DNA from: Sisyra terminalis
Taxonomy: Eukaryota; Arthropoda; Insecta; Neuroptera; Sisyridae
Assembly (NCBI GenBank): GCA_958496175.1
Contig: OY292275.1
Location: 14,880,001-14,944,000, forward strand
Length of the DNA stretch: 64,000 bases
Reading direction: 5' to 3'
Positions 1-12,123 of this stretch are shown here, in pieces. The position numbers were made by a program, and so were the translations under genes. The notes below the pieces were generated by a model that saw only the letters and a list, made by a program, of their open reading frames with translations, was not told where the DNA came from and did not search any database. Each line of letters starts with the position of its first letter. The first letter of the stretch is position 1.

Positions 1-159
1 AAAACACATTTTTGTTTTTAATTGTCACAAATTCAAAAATTTCAATAATTTCACTCATCTTATATTTTCTGTGGTACCCTTTATTGTTTATAATTTATTT
101 TTCTCATCCTGGCATGCTCTATACTATTTTTTTCGTTTATATTTTATTAAGATGCCAAA

Positions 160-555
160 TCTTAATAAGTACGGTAATCAGATCCACCCGTGTTGTAATC
201 ATTTATTTTTTTTAGTTTTTTCTTCACAAAGGCCCAAAAATTTTCTATGGGATTAGCATCAGGACTATTTCCTGGCCAAGAAGGCACATTATTGTTAGAA
301 TTTTTGAGGAAATTCATAACTTTTTTGGCTTTATGGCAAGGAGCTTCATCCTGCATAAAGATAAAATTTTCTTCCGGAGACCACTCTTTAGTTTGAGGCA
401 ATAACCTCGTTTCCAAGACTTGTATATATTGGTCTTGTCTCATAGTACCTTTCACAATGTATATCCTACCGGTACCCTTTGCTGATATGCAGCTCCAAAC
501 CGTAACTGATGTTGGATGTTTTACAGTCTGGGCAATATATTGCTGGAAGAAAGTA
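160..555 (-). mobile_element. Tc1/mariner transposase fragment (DD34E catalytic part)
   Basis: Remnant of a cut-and-paste DNA transposase. The open frame reads VTVWSCISAKG, then FMQDEAPCHKAK with the second catalytic Asp, then SPDANPIENFWAFVKKKL with the catalytic Glu; 34 residues separate that Asp and Glu, the Tc1-type spacing. The N-terminal DNA-binding half and the first catalytic Asp are not recognisable upstream, and the frame loses similarity after the Glu motif, so this is a truncated copy. Asn, usual after the second Asp in this family (QDNAPCH), is Glu here. No terminal inverted repeats were found next to it. Confidence 0.85.
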
Positions 556-3437
556 AAAATCTCCTTTTGAGTCTAATAATTTTTACACCTCTGTATGTGT
601 AAGGTTATGGAAATAGGGAGCTTTTGGTGGTTCTTATTAAGAACTATATGTTGATATGAAATTTACAAATATAAAACATAGACAAATAAGTCTGAACGAA
701 AAGCTTCCAAGAAGTGTGTATTTAAGGATAAAAAGATATTCCCAATTCTTGAGTTAAAAAAGAATATATAAAACGACAAATTTTACTGTTAATTATTTAT
801 AAAAATAGAATTAATTTGTGTTTCATTTACGTAAACAAAGGATTTGAATAATATTTTATAAACGTTTGGGTAAGTTTTATTTTGGACGAGCAAAATATTT
901 GGAAATTGAAAACAAGGAAAATGAACTTTATTAAGTCGAAAAAGTTTTCTAAGACTAAGGAGTTTTGGAATTTTAACCATTCTTTCTGGGTAGATACTTA
1001 GAACCTTATTTTAGAATTATAATCTCATTAGAACCTTACGACTTTCGTTAAAAAAAAATTGGAGGAATTGTCTTGAAGATAGCCGAAGTATAAACATAAG
1101 AAAAATACCGGAAAAAAACAACATTTTGATTTTTTTATTCAATATAGAAGTCTTGAGGTCTTCAAAGATAAACAAGCACCGATTAAAATCAATGTTATAT
1201 TTTCCTCTGAAATTCAAAAAATGCTTATTTTTTAGTTTTTATTAATAAGAATCTTATTGGATCTTCTTGTACAATGTTTTTTGTTTCAAAACTAAGTGGA
1301 ACGAAGAAGTAGAATTTGAATTTCAAATCTGTTTTGCCGAATGACTTTGATTCAAAACTTAACTCCGGAATAAGGCAAAGCCGGAAGAAGAAATAAAACC
1401 CGCCGGAAAACGGAACCTATAGGAAGAAAATATGAAAAACAATACAAACATAAAAGAGCATAGTTTTTTGTAGTTGATTTTACTTAATGGCATAGCTGTG
1501 CTAGTACTCCTCTATACGGTATGGAATACGGTTTCGTTTGGTATCATTAGCGTAATTAGTTTGTAATGAAATTGTAGTTAAAGCTATGAAAACTCAATAT
1601 ATTGCCAAGCTCGTTTATATGAAGATCATACGAAAAAGTTATTTTAAAAACCGAGAACTTTGATACTTCCTATTTCAGGTTCAATTTTTAAAGAAGTAAA
1701 TTCACTTTTTTCTGGAACTGGAAAGCAAATCTTTTGGGAGTAAACTCGAAAACCCGGGATCTGAAGATCATTGGGATGCACAGATTTAGTAACTTACTTC
1801 AAAATAAATTTTTGGGGTTGTACAAAATTCAAATCCAAAGAATCGACCATCGAATTTTGAAATTTAAAGCACATTTTTTGCACCATATATACTACATATT
1901 TGGAAACATTGACCTATAAACTTTTTTCCATTGTTATAATTGACATAAAAACCACTTTGCAACAAAGACATTTTCATTCATTAATTAAACGAAAGACTGT
2001 TTCATTTTGAACTTGAACTTGAATCATTAAATTATATGTCTAGAAAATGAAGTAAATAACTTTTGAACAACTTTAGTAATTATACTACACTAATATCCAT
2101 TAATTTTAATTCATTTTATTTTCCTACATGTTTTTAGCTGAAAAGTTTCCACCTTTTTTTGTCTGGTATATTCTTTCTTCCAACCTTAACAAATAAGTAC
2201 TTCTCAAAATTAAGAATAAATAAACAGAAAAAGCAATAAAGAGTTAAAAATTAGTTATGTTGAACTTTAGAATAAATATCTTCCGTGTTCCGTTCCGGTA
2301 TTTTCTTAAACTTTTTTAGATACTCATATAGTATTTCATTGAGCTTTATTTTAGAGTGATTACTTTTAAAAGGTTCAAGAAACTAAAATGACGGAAATTA
2401 AAAGTTTTTTGTTGTAGAAATCAGTTTTTCAAAAATTTATTTTACGAGTTCATACCCGCAATTTCTTCTATGTGACCCATTAATTTGTATTAATGTTTCC
2501 TACTTGTAAATTTAATTTAAATAATTGTCATTAAGTTTATTATTATATTCATATAAATAAAATTATGGTTAAATTTTTTGTGTGCATATTAGTAAAAAAC
2601 TACTGAGTAGATTTTCATTTATTTTTTCTTTAATTTCTCATAACTTATATAATATCAAGTAGATAATCTTCTAAGTTATCAAATACGATATAATTAACGA
2701 TCGTTACGTGAATATGAGTCTATTTAAGTCCTCATAATAAATCGATATACCAAGGGCCTTAATGTTATTCCATTTGTTTCAAGAGAAATAGCATCGAACT
2801 TATAGGTGATAGATGTGAGAACGTAGAAATATTATAAGATAATAGAATCATCAATTTTGCCAAAAACATTAGAGAGGCTTAATAGAAAAGGACAAAACTT
2901 TTAGTTTGTACCAGTTTGTGCTATTAAAATCTTGTATTAGATACCAAATTTCTAAGGTATCAATTATATCTCATTTTTTAATAATGACATTTATTTCACT
3001 TTCATGAGAGTTTATTTTAGTAAACGAATTTATTCTGAGAATATCTTATATTATCTTGAGCATTAAATTGCAGTAATATCTTTACCATGCTGACGTAATT
3101 ATAAGTGTGAGCTTTTTGTAATATATTAGTCGATGCTTGCAAATATAAGTTTTGAACTAGTGCACCATCTATATAAAGAAAATTATAATTTAAATTATTC
3201 AATTCTGAAAATTGATCATTTCTGCAATTTTTATTGTTTCAAATATGGAATAACTAATCGTTTTATTGTTACAAGAAAGGTTAAAACTATTGAGAAGATT
3301 TTGAAAGTATTTTTCCCAAATTTAACGAATTTTAAAAAAACGGGAAAACTACATATATGGGCTAAGCGGCAGATAAATTGTGCTGTTTTACTTGGTCAAA
3401 TTCCAGAATTTTATTTTTCAACTACAAATTTCGGATA
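556..3437. other. AT-rich non-coding stretch
   Basis: No recognisable gene or RNA. Short open frames on both strands look random: low-complexity AT composition and no family motifs. It probably belongs to intergenic or intronic DNA downstream of the LIM-homeobox exon. Confidence 0.6.
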
Positions 3438-3445
3438 GTTTAGAC

Positions 3446-3820
3446 CAGCTGTACTCAACCTTTTCTTTTTCCGGGCTGCATTCCGATTTTTCCTCATCTA
3501 CGTAACATAGTTATATGTAAAATTTTTGAATTTATATGTTAATATAACACAAAATTGGTCGATTTTTCACCAAGGGAATCAAAAATTACATTGTGAATGC
3601 AAAAAGTTAAACTGGTAACACTATTCCGCTTATATCGACTTCCTAATCGACCAATTACAATCCAAGATAGGTAATTTTTTACTCTGATAACAATGCAATA
3701 TTTAAAATATATTGAAAACAACAGCAACAAATTTTTGGTGACAATAATTATTATTTGGGGCCGCACAGACCAGCTAAGTGAGCCGCATGCGGCCCGCAGG
3801 CTGTAGGCTGAGTATGGCTA
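3446..3820. mobile_element. hAT-like non-autonomous element (MITE)
   Basis: The ends are imperfect inverted repeats: the left reads CAGCTGTACTCAACC and the right, reversed, TAGCCATACTCAGCC. Flanking octamers GTTTAGAC and GTCTAGGC agree at 6 of 8 bases, consistent with a decayed 8-bp hAT target duplication. The right interior is unusually GC-rich (CCGCATGCGGCCCGCAGG). No transposase coding is present. Confidence 0.6.
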
Positions 3821-3828
3821 GTCTAGGC

Positions 3829-4773
3829 TTTAGGGCTGGTATTTTTACTCATGAATAAATAAATCATATCTTTAAGATAGTTATTTAATAGCAATCAATT
3901 TATCTCTTAGATAAGTAAGTGAAATACGCAGCTTTTCTCTATACTACGGATATAATTTTAATCGATGTACGAATATCACTATATAAATGTGAAAATGCCA
4001 ACTCTAAGATAATTACCTACTTAAAATTTAACTTAAGAATAATGTCAAAGATAGCGCAACTTAATATAAGTAAAAAATCGGTTGCAACAATTTGATGACA
4101 AGATTTGTTTAGTTGTCCCGAAAGAATACTTAAAAATGTTAACAAACTAACAATATAAATATTTTCCTATTTTTAAAAATGTAATTTCCTTTCACTACCA
4201 ATCACGGTTAACAATTATATTAATGGAGAATTTAAATTGGAAAAATATTATTAAGAAGTTGTAATTTTTGGATTGCAGTTTCGCAAACTGCATTTAACTG
4301 CAAACATTAAGATGTATAATTATTCGAACTATGTTTATTAAAATTAGTACTAGGTATGTGGTCTAATCTTTAAAAAATTTGGCCCGTGCTTAATCGGCAA
4401 ATCTAATCTCTGGGCACTTGCATAATGAATGTATATAAACAGTAACCCGAAAGTAAATACACTTTAAATTGTACATAAGCAAACGTTATATTTATACGTA
4501 AGCCAAAAAATCTATACCCTTTAATATGTAGAACAATTAGTTGTACGTTAATAGCAAGTTTCATCAAAATCAGTTTAGTCGTTCTTCAGTTCTACAGAGC
4601 CACACAATTTAAACGAATATTTTTGTGAACATTTAGTCAAATTTTCTAAAAATGCAGACAGAACTAAAATGCCCAATTTATAGATGAATCTTTAATGTAC
4701 TTAATTTTTATATCTTCTGTGGTTTGTTTTTTCGTACAAAAAGGTATGAACTACAGTTACTTACATCACTTAC
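3829..4773. other. Likely intron of the LIM-homeobox gene
   Basis: AT-rich, without open frames of note. It follows the splice donor of the LIM exon on the minus strand. No second LIM-domain exon or homeobox was found anywhere from 1 to 4773, so the next exon probably lies beyond the window edge. Confidence 0.5.
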
Positions 4774-4976
4774 CTATCATAATCGATGCGGCAATATAAT
4801 TTCGAATCTCTGCTGAAACAGGTATGAGCCAAACGTGTACCACAAACAAAGCATTGCAAGCAATGTTCATGGTAGGATACATCCAAAACACGCATTATGT
4901 ACCGGTCGCTGATCGGCCGACAACATGCCCCACAAAGGACCACATTACCCATCGATGTCGGTATCATATCCGTCAT
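4774..4976 (-). CDS. LMX1-type LIM-homeobox transcription factor, first coding exon (LIM domain 1)
   Basis: Partial gene. One complete LIM zinc-binding domain is visible: CGAC, 17 residues, HEHC, then CLQC-FVC, and 16 residues later C-x2-D (CRID). These are the eight zinc ligands of a LIM domain in family order. The core PISDRYIMRV ... HEHCLQC ... FSRDSKLYCRIDYD resembles LMX1A/LMX1B more than LHX1 or Islet. The exon probably runs from an acceptor at 5023 to the donor AG|GTAAGT after 4774, leaving phase 2. An in-frame TGA lies between that acceptor and the ATG at 4976, so MTDMIPTSMGN is the likely N-terminus. LIM2 and the homeodomain are not in the window. In flies the LMX1 homologs are developmental regulators; DNA binding would reside in the missing exons. 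Confidence 0.85.
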
Positions 4977-5023
4977 TTTTGGATCAGGTCGATATCCACC
5001 TTCGATTCAATTCAAATATTAAC

Positions 5024-7284
5024 CTAAACAAATAATTTTCCCAACAAAATAATACTTATAGGTAATATAAGAAACCCCACACAGATCCAATCCTTCCAAG
5101 ATAATACCATCAAATTTAATATAATATGGATATAATTTTCAATCAATTTATCGAGAGGGTATATGGTAAGTCACGTGCGCGCTTAGGGATCATACTTCGA
5201 CCCTCCTAACACCCCTGCAAATCCCTTGATTATTATTAAGTCAACTTTAAGGATTATCAGAAATGGATTAAATGGAGAATAATTAATTATTTTATAGCTA
5301 TTAAAATATCTGGCATCTAAAGCATATATGACAATATAATACAATAGTTTTTAGTTTAAAAAAAACTTATATTTACAATGAGATAAATGACCGCAAAATT
5401 TTTATTGAAAATTGATCGCTATCAGATTAATACAATTTTTTCGACTTCCAAAGGGTTGATAAGCTGTTATTTACAGTCCGTACATGAACCATGAAAAGGG
5501 TTAGTAGCGTTTGAAATCACGTTTAAGCGCTAATAGCCATGACATGGCATGAAATGCTGATTTAAATCAAATCTGTAAATACAGTTGGTACATACAAGCA
5601 AATAGTTGAAAATAACCCTCGGTTAAATGCTTTAAAAAAAATAAACCCTTTTAATGATTTGCGATAAGGAAATTTTGTTTTAACGCTAATTGTACGTGTG
5701 AGTGTTTTCAACACTTGTACCACGTGTCATCGATCCCATTAGAAGCGTCAGTTGATTCTCTAATTTGGGGAAGGTGTGAAAAAAATTATTGGTTTTGGTT
5801 AAAAATAAAATTAAAAATCAGTTGAGGGCAAATTTGGCGCACGTTGTTCCAAGTGTGAAAAATCTGGCAATTATCCTCTCGTCTTACATCATGTTTACAA
5901 TGCATTTAATTTGTCAACACTCAATCTTTAAACTTTTAAAAATTATCATATTAAAAAGAAGTCTGGAGAAATTCTACGTACCTGATTCAATTTTTTCTAG
6001 TTTTATCGTGAAATTCATTTGCCACCACAAAACGAAAAACAGTCAGGAAACACGTTCAAAATGTGTTTGTAAAAATTAACGATTATTTCTTCGGAATCCA
6101 ATTTAACCACCAACGATTTCTATTGGATTATCGGTATATTTCATAGCAGACGTAACGATATCGTAACGTGGTTTCGATATTAATTGTTTCTTTTTTCGTT
6201 CATTTTCGTATTTGAAACATAATATCGAATGGCTATAATATCAGCCATATGGTTTTAATGTTCGTAAAAATACGATTTTACGTTAATATCAACACGGATT
6301 ATGATAACATAACAATAGTAATAATAATACATTGATGGCTATAACAGCCGTAGCTAAAACGATTCCCGGCGTATCTGTGTTTATCCCGATAAATCGAAAA
6401 TCGACGTATAAAGCAAATAATATTACTTTCTATTGAGTGCAAATTCTATAGCCCGTAGCGTATGGGCTGCTACGGAAAACACACGGACACAACAATTGTC
6501 GTAGCAGCGTAACGTTAGTATTCTTAGTCGGAAAATTTAGTCAACACACGCGTTCGTATAAATTCGCCATCAACAAGGGACAGAGATTTGTGTACGTTCA
6601 CGTTGAAGGGGTGTGTCGCATGTTCCTGTGGGAGGCGTTACGCTCGTTCGGGAATCATGATTGGATATAGACGTTGAGCTTTATCTCATACTTGCTTCAA
6701 ACGTTAATGTGCTTCCATGGAGGATGATGTAGTCTTAAAAGCTCTAGTCGGCATCTTCTCTATGCTTGATTTTAGTGATTAAGTTACACATAAGAAAATA
6801 TAATTTCTTGTCTAGTAAAATACGCGATAATGTCTCTATCGTTAAGAAAAAATCAACGACGTTTATTAACTATCAATCTGAGGCAATAAAGTTTAAGAGC
6901 TTTTCAAACTATAACAATGGAGATATCTTCCCACATCCCTAAAACATAAATTATATAGAACAAGATATTTTTACATAGTTATACGTTCATATCTCTATAC
7001 ACAAGCCTCTTTGAACATTTGAAACTTCTTAAAAATATTCATAATACTATAATTACTATTACTTAGCATGAGCTTAATGTTTTCAAACTTTTTAAAATCT
7101 AAGAGTGACATCTAGTGTCGAAGCTCATAAGTTATTTTAATATAGGATTCTGTTATACCAAAAGCTGTTGCAGTTGTTTAGTCGGTTTAATGCTATTTAG
7201 GACTATCGCTTAAGCTAGTTAGGGTCTCGTAGCTAAACTACAAATAAGGAATTTATGTAAATATTATAATTTTGCTTCAGTTAT
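5024..7284. other. Upstream region of the LIM-homeobox exon, with a GC-richer patch at 6430-6680
   Basis: No protein-coding exon is recognised. The 6430-6680 patch is richer in CG dinucleotides than its surroundings and could be a promoter or 5' untranslated exon of the minus-strand LIM gene. That is inference only; no core promoter element could be placed with confidence. Confidence 0.35.
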
Positions 7285-8600
7285 TGATATTGAGTACCGA
7301 AATGTACCACCCCTTATATTCCAGTTTCGCATTTAAAACCTGTGGTCCTTAAAATCAATATTTCAAATTGGCAAATTTTGGCCATTTAAATCAAATGATT
7401 TTAGTCATTACTTTTCCAATAGATAATTTTTTCAATCTTATGACCTTAGTGGTATTTATTTTAAAATAATTAGTACAAAAAGTAATCTATTGGTGTAAAT
7501 CAAAAGATAAAGCATTCCTTATATCTTCGGGCTAAAGTATTCACCTGCTAAGCTCATTTTTAATGCTCTTTTTTTGTTCCATTAGGAAGGAAGTAGTACA
7601 AAAATAAAGAAAATGAAATAGTCACTCTATCGAGTGACAAATTGATAAATCACTTTACATATAAAAATTTTACAATATAACATGGAAAGAAAACCTGATA
7701 TCTGTATTAACTTATATGGCTTACATTACCTTTTTTTGTTCCTAAGTAAAATTTATTAAATAAACTTAGTAAGCTAACACTTTAGACCAACAATATATTT
7801 TTTGCATCTAAACACTGTCTTTTTAAATTTTGTAGGGCAATTATTGGTCCTCTATATGTTTGCAGGGTAAAATATTTTCAGAAAAGTACGAAGACATTTG
7901 CTTTCTTTTAGAAACTCTTGAAACTAAATTGTTTAAGAAAAATCAACATTTAAAATTTGCAAATTTTGACCAAAAACGAAAAATTATAGTCTTTACTTTT
8001 CCAATATAGATTGTAGTTTCATTCATACAACCTTTGGATCATTGATTTTAAGATCATTAGCACAAAAAATAATCGATTAGCCTAAATTCCAAAATAAAGT
8101 ATTCATTCGCATCTTTCGCATTTAAAAACTTCCTTTTTTTATCCATATTGTGTATATGCGTATTACTGCTCTAAAAAGATATCAAAGTTCTAGTATTAAT
8201 TCATTGAAAAATGTTTTCTTTCAAAACCCATCAGAACATCCAACCCTAAAGAAAACCGATCATAAAATTGATAGGGGTTTTCTTCTCAATGAAATATCCT
8301 TTAAATTCTAGTTTTACATCAATTTTCTTTAAGGTTATTACAACAATAATAATCTAATGATACAAACTAAAAATAACCAATGCTAATACTTTTAAGCACT
8401 TGAAAACTACCCTTTTTGAAACTTTTTAGTTGTACAGTGTTTGGTACTTCGCTTCTTTCGCAAAACTTTTCATTGAATCAACCAATTCTTAAAACAAAAA
8501 TCGATCCTTCGATTGGCTAATTTTGACCAAAATTTATAGACATTAAATTTAATTTTTCCAATGAATTGCTAAAACATTAGTAAAAAATTAAAAAGCCTAT
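7285..8600. repeat. Three diverged tandem units of about 560-590 bp
   Basis: The phrase GCAAATTTTGGCC near 7372 recurs as GCAAATTTTGACC near 7959 and GCTAATTTTGACC near 8515. Each is followed by an ACTTTTCCAATA-like stretch. The first two are also followed by an AATTAGTACAAAAAGTAATC / CATTAGCACAAAAAATAATC block. The units have no coding capacity. Confidence 0.6.
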
Positions 8601-8604
8601 TGGT

Positions 8605-8820
8605 AGCTGAATGATTAAGGGGACCGCTCCAAAATTGATAAATGTTGGATTCGACTCTCGTATTGAGCAAATTATCAATATTTCTCGATTTATAATTTTT
8701 TTATCAACCTATTTTACCTATTTTTATCAACCTTTTTTTTATCAACTTTAGCGTCGCTAAAGACCTTAATTGTTCTAAAGCGACGGTAAACAATAATTTA
8801 AAAATAAAAAAAATATTGCT
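8605..8820 (+). mobile_element. tRNA-derived SINE candidate
   Basis: Contains an A-box-like TAGCTGAATGATTAAGG (Ser/Leu tRNA D-arm style) near 8612 and a B-box-like GGATTCGACTC near 8650, the internal Pol III promoter layout. The sequence is not a foldable canonical tRNA by eye. It is followed by an unrelated body and an A-rich tail. Part of the body (TCGCTAAAGACC ... CGACGGTAAACAATAA) recurs near 14088-14130, showing it is an interspersed repeat. Confidence 0.4.
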
Positions 8821-9943
8821 ACAGTTGCCTTAATGCCAAGAAACAATAATCATTTGAGACGAATTGAAAAGAACTATTCAAATTTGAAACTATTCCTTTT
8901 TGAAATTTTAATTTTTTGGTGAAAAAGGAGTTTATTAATGCAAACCGAAAAGAAGTATCCCCAAATTTCATTTGAATATTGCTTCTTTTGAAATTTTTAT
9001 TGCTAATAAACAAAGAAGTGTAGGAAATTGATTACCATACAGTTCGATAAAATTGTACGATTTAAACGTAACAAAGTTTAACAACTTGTAGTATTTTGAA
9101 ATATGTGAGTAATCCGATTAATAAATTCTCCTTTTTAATTAATCAAATTCATATATTATTCTTGTATTTTAATAATATTGCACTACATTCAATATAACGA
9201 TATTAAATTCTCGATATTTAATCAATATTTAAATTTTATTATATTGAAATAATAATTAATCAAGTCTAGACGGTACAAACATTACAGTGGAACGACTTCT
9301 TCATAACAATAATACTAATATTTCCTTTTTTGAAAACAAAAATATAAATTAATTATAATTATTTATAATTAAATATATACCTACATTAATTTTGTTTATG
9401 TTTACTTCTATAACATTCACAGTTCGAAATAAATACTGAATTTTATGTCTAAAAGGAAAAGTCCCGGTAAAATAAAAAGATAATCATACATTTTGTAAGC
9501 TCACTTTTTGCTAACCATAATGTTAATTTTTGATTTACGGTTTGTGATAGTCGTGATTTTTGGCTTAATTTCAAATATTTTGGCAGAGCCTTGTTGTAAG
9601 TTTTTAACATTAACCATTGATTGATTGACACATATGATTTTGTAATATAATAGAATAAGGAGTATGTTGCCTTTTTTTGTATTTGGGGATATAAAGGATA
9701 TTTTATAATTATTCATTTTCATTTATTTCGACTTTTAGCTGCCGTTGTCATTGTTACAACGGCTTCGTGTTAAGTTTGCATAAGTTTAATTTCATTTTTG
9801 TTTTTCCCGATATACACAATTTCAAAATGTATTTTATCAAGTAATATAAGGTTCAAGATTCTGTTTTATTTCATTACGATGAAAATCATAGAGATATTCA
9901 GTGTAGAAACATATATAAAACAGTTCAATTTTTTTATTTGCAG
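8821..9943. other. AT-rich upstream region of cysteine-rich gene 1
   Basis: The missing first exon (signal peptide) of the gene at 9944-10603 should lie here or further upstream. No ATG followed by a hydrophobic leader and a phase-1 donor could be identified. Confidence 0.4.
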
Positions 9944-10603
9944 ATGACGGAATCTGTGGAGGTAATTCCTATGGTGATAAAGATGTTACTGTTATATCCA
10001 TTGGAGATTATGATACACCTTTTGATTTAATACCTTCTTTGCATTATTGTAACAAAGTTTATTGTCCAACAATAAACTCTTGTCCTCCAGGATATTATAT
10101 ACAATACGCCAATTTTTTCAACCACGAGTGTTGTGATACTTGTGTTTCTTACTCAGGTATCCTTAATCGTTAGAAAAATTTATAAATTCGAATCAAATAA
10201 CTATTAGGTATACAATTTTAAAGACAAATTTTCTTGGTTTCAGATTGTCGAGCGGATTGCGTACATATGAGTTGTGGTTCAGCAGTTTGTGATGTTGGGG
10301 AATATCTAGTTCCTGCTGATGGTGTAACGGCTTGTTGCAGCTATTGCGCGCCTCTTGGATGTAAAAAAAACATTTCCTTATATTTTTTTTTATTTTATAT
10401 TTTATAAGTACTTCATTTTAGCGGCTGGTAATTTTTGTGATGCATCAAACCCCTGTGAAGACGATTTGAATTGTATTGATGACGTTTGTAAAGTCAATTG
10501 TCCGGCAATTCTATGCAGTCCTCCAATGTGTAACGTAAATGAAATTTACATACAGCCCGATTATATTACGAATTGTTGCGGGTATTGTGAAATAATTTAT
10601 TAA
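9944..10603 (+). CDS. Secreted cysteine-rich protein 1 (VWC-like modules), 5' incomplete
   Basis: Three coding exons: 9944-10156, 10244-10360, 10422-10603, joined by phase-1 introns (all splice sites GT-AG). Each exon carries a short cysteine module ending in CC-x2-C: ECCDTC, ACCSYC and NCCGYC. The last exon has an extra N-terminal set of cysteines (FCDASNPCEDDLNC). The CC-x2-C ending recalls von Willebrand factor type C domains, but the family was not identified. A first exon with start codon and signal peptide is expected upstream by analogy with the paralog at 12124-12779. A poly(A) signal AATAAA lies at 10690-10695. Probably extracellular and disulfide-rich; function unknown (a protease-inhibitor or immune-related role would be guesswork). 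Confidence 0.75.
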
Positions 10604-10699
10604 GATAATTTATTAAATGAAAGAGATGTTCAAAAAAAGGAATGATTTTTAATTAAATACTATATGTCTTCTTAAGTTATATATTTTCAAATAAACTTA

Positions 10700-12060
10700 C
10701 ACATTAATACTGTAACGCTTTTACTATCGTTTTATTTTTCTCAAACAACCTTTAGCGATTATTGGTATTTAAACTGTACAAAATTATTTTTATTTATTAT
10801 TTTTCATTTACAACCGTAAAAACAATCCTTAAAATTTCGTAAGCTTTTCTTAAAAATCAATGATGCTAGTATACTTTTTTGTCTAAAATTTCTTATAAAC
10901 CGTTAGAGTTTCATGAACGAAGGTTTTAAAATTCAAAATATATTAAAAATTTTTAGAAACAAGCAATAATAAGTGCTCGAAATCGAACCCATAAATGCTA
11001 CAAATTGCCAAACTTCCCTTAAAAAACAGTGAAATTACATAAGGGTTGTTTTAGAAAAACTAAACAAATTATTATTAGTGGATTTCTTAAAGCTTAATCC
11101 TAAAGCTTAATCGATCAAACTTGTAGAAATCAAGTAAGTTTATTATTAGAACATTTTTCACAAAACAAAAAAATCTTAAATACTGCATCAATGAATTTTA
11201 CTTTAGTGGAGATCATTAAAAACAAACATGAGAAAATTTTCAAAATTCACCGTTAACGATGTTAAAAAGCTAAAACTAGAATCTAAGATGAAAATAAATT
11301 GTCAACGGGCACTTATCATCGTGTTAATGAATTGTATTTAAATTTAGGAAATTTAGAGCCATATTAGACAACGGAAAACTCCATAAAATAGCTAGGAATG
11401 GAAAACCAGTGACCTAAAGGACAAGAGACAGATAGCCGAAGAGATTGAAAGACAGCTGGACGTCCTTTTACTTGGAGATGTGAGACTCGGAAGAAAAACA
11501 TCTTAATGCTTATAAAAAAAAAAAGAAAAGGAATATACCTACTTATTTTAATTTAAACCAAAATACAAGAAGTATATTTTTTTAGATTTTTATAAGTTAA
11601 TTTTATAATACCTATTTAATCTACAGTCTGCCTCCAATAGAATGGGGTGTTAGCAAAGCTCACGTGTTTACAGCAACTGTGGATATGATTGAACTTGATA
11701 TGTTGATAGATTATTAATTGTCATAGTATCTTAAATATTTTATTTATTTTAATATAAAAATTGATAAAAATGAAGAAATACTCTTCAATCATCCAAATTA
11801 TTTATATTTAAAAATCTTTTCTTTTTTTGGGAGGTAAGCTAAGGTAAATGTTTGGTATCACTGCAGTAACATGTACTAAAAACTTTGTAAAGACAATTAT
11901 TTCAATCATCGTTTCTTAAAAGATAAAATTTTAAAAGTAGTGTACTAACTTTTACGTAATATAACAAAAATTTATCATTTTTTTAAATGTATTAATTTAT
12001 TAATTAAATAATTGATTAATAATCACAGAATTTTTTTTTCATAACAAAGGTTCTTTTCTA
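10700..12060. other. Spacer between the tail-to-tail cysteine-rich genes
   Basis: AT-rich, without a supported gene. A segment at about 11380-11520 ending in an A-run faintly resembles a LINE 3' end but is too short and degraded to call. Confidence 0.4.
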
Positions 12061-12123
12061 GATGTTTTTATTTTTTAGTCTTTTTGACAAAAAAATATTT
12101 TTTAACATTTTAGTTTAATTATT

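Noticed and set aside
3133..3438. 101-codon plus frame
   Set aside because: No motif recognised and composition fits random AT-rich DNA; it runs into the hAT-like element.
4824..5027. Plus-strand 67-codon frame
   Set aside because: It is the antisense shadow of the LIM-domain exon.
11380..11525. Possible LINE 3' end (AGRPFTW..., then A-run)
   Set aside because: Too short and out of frame to separate from chance.
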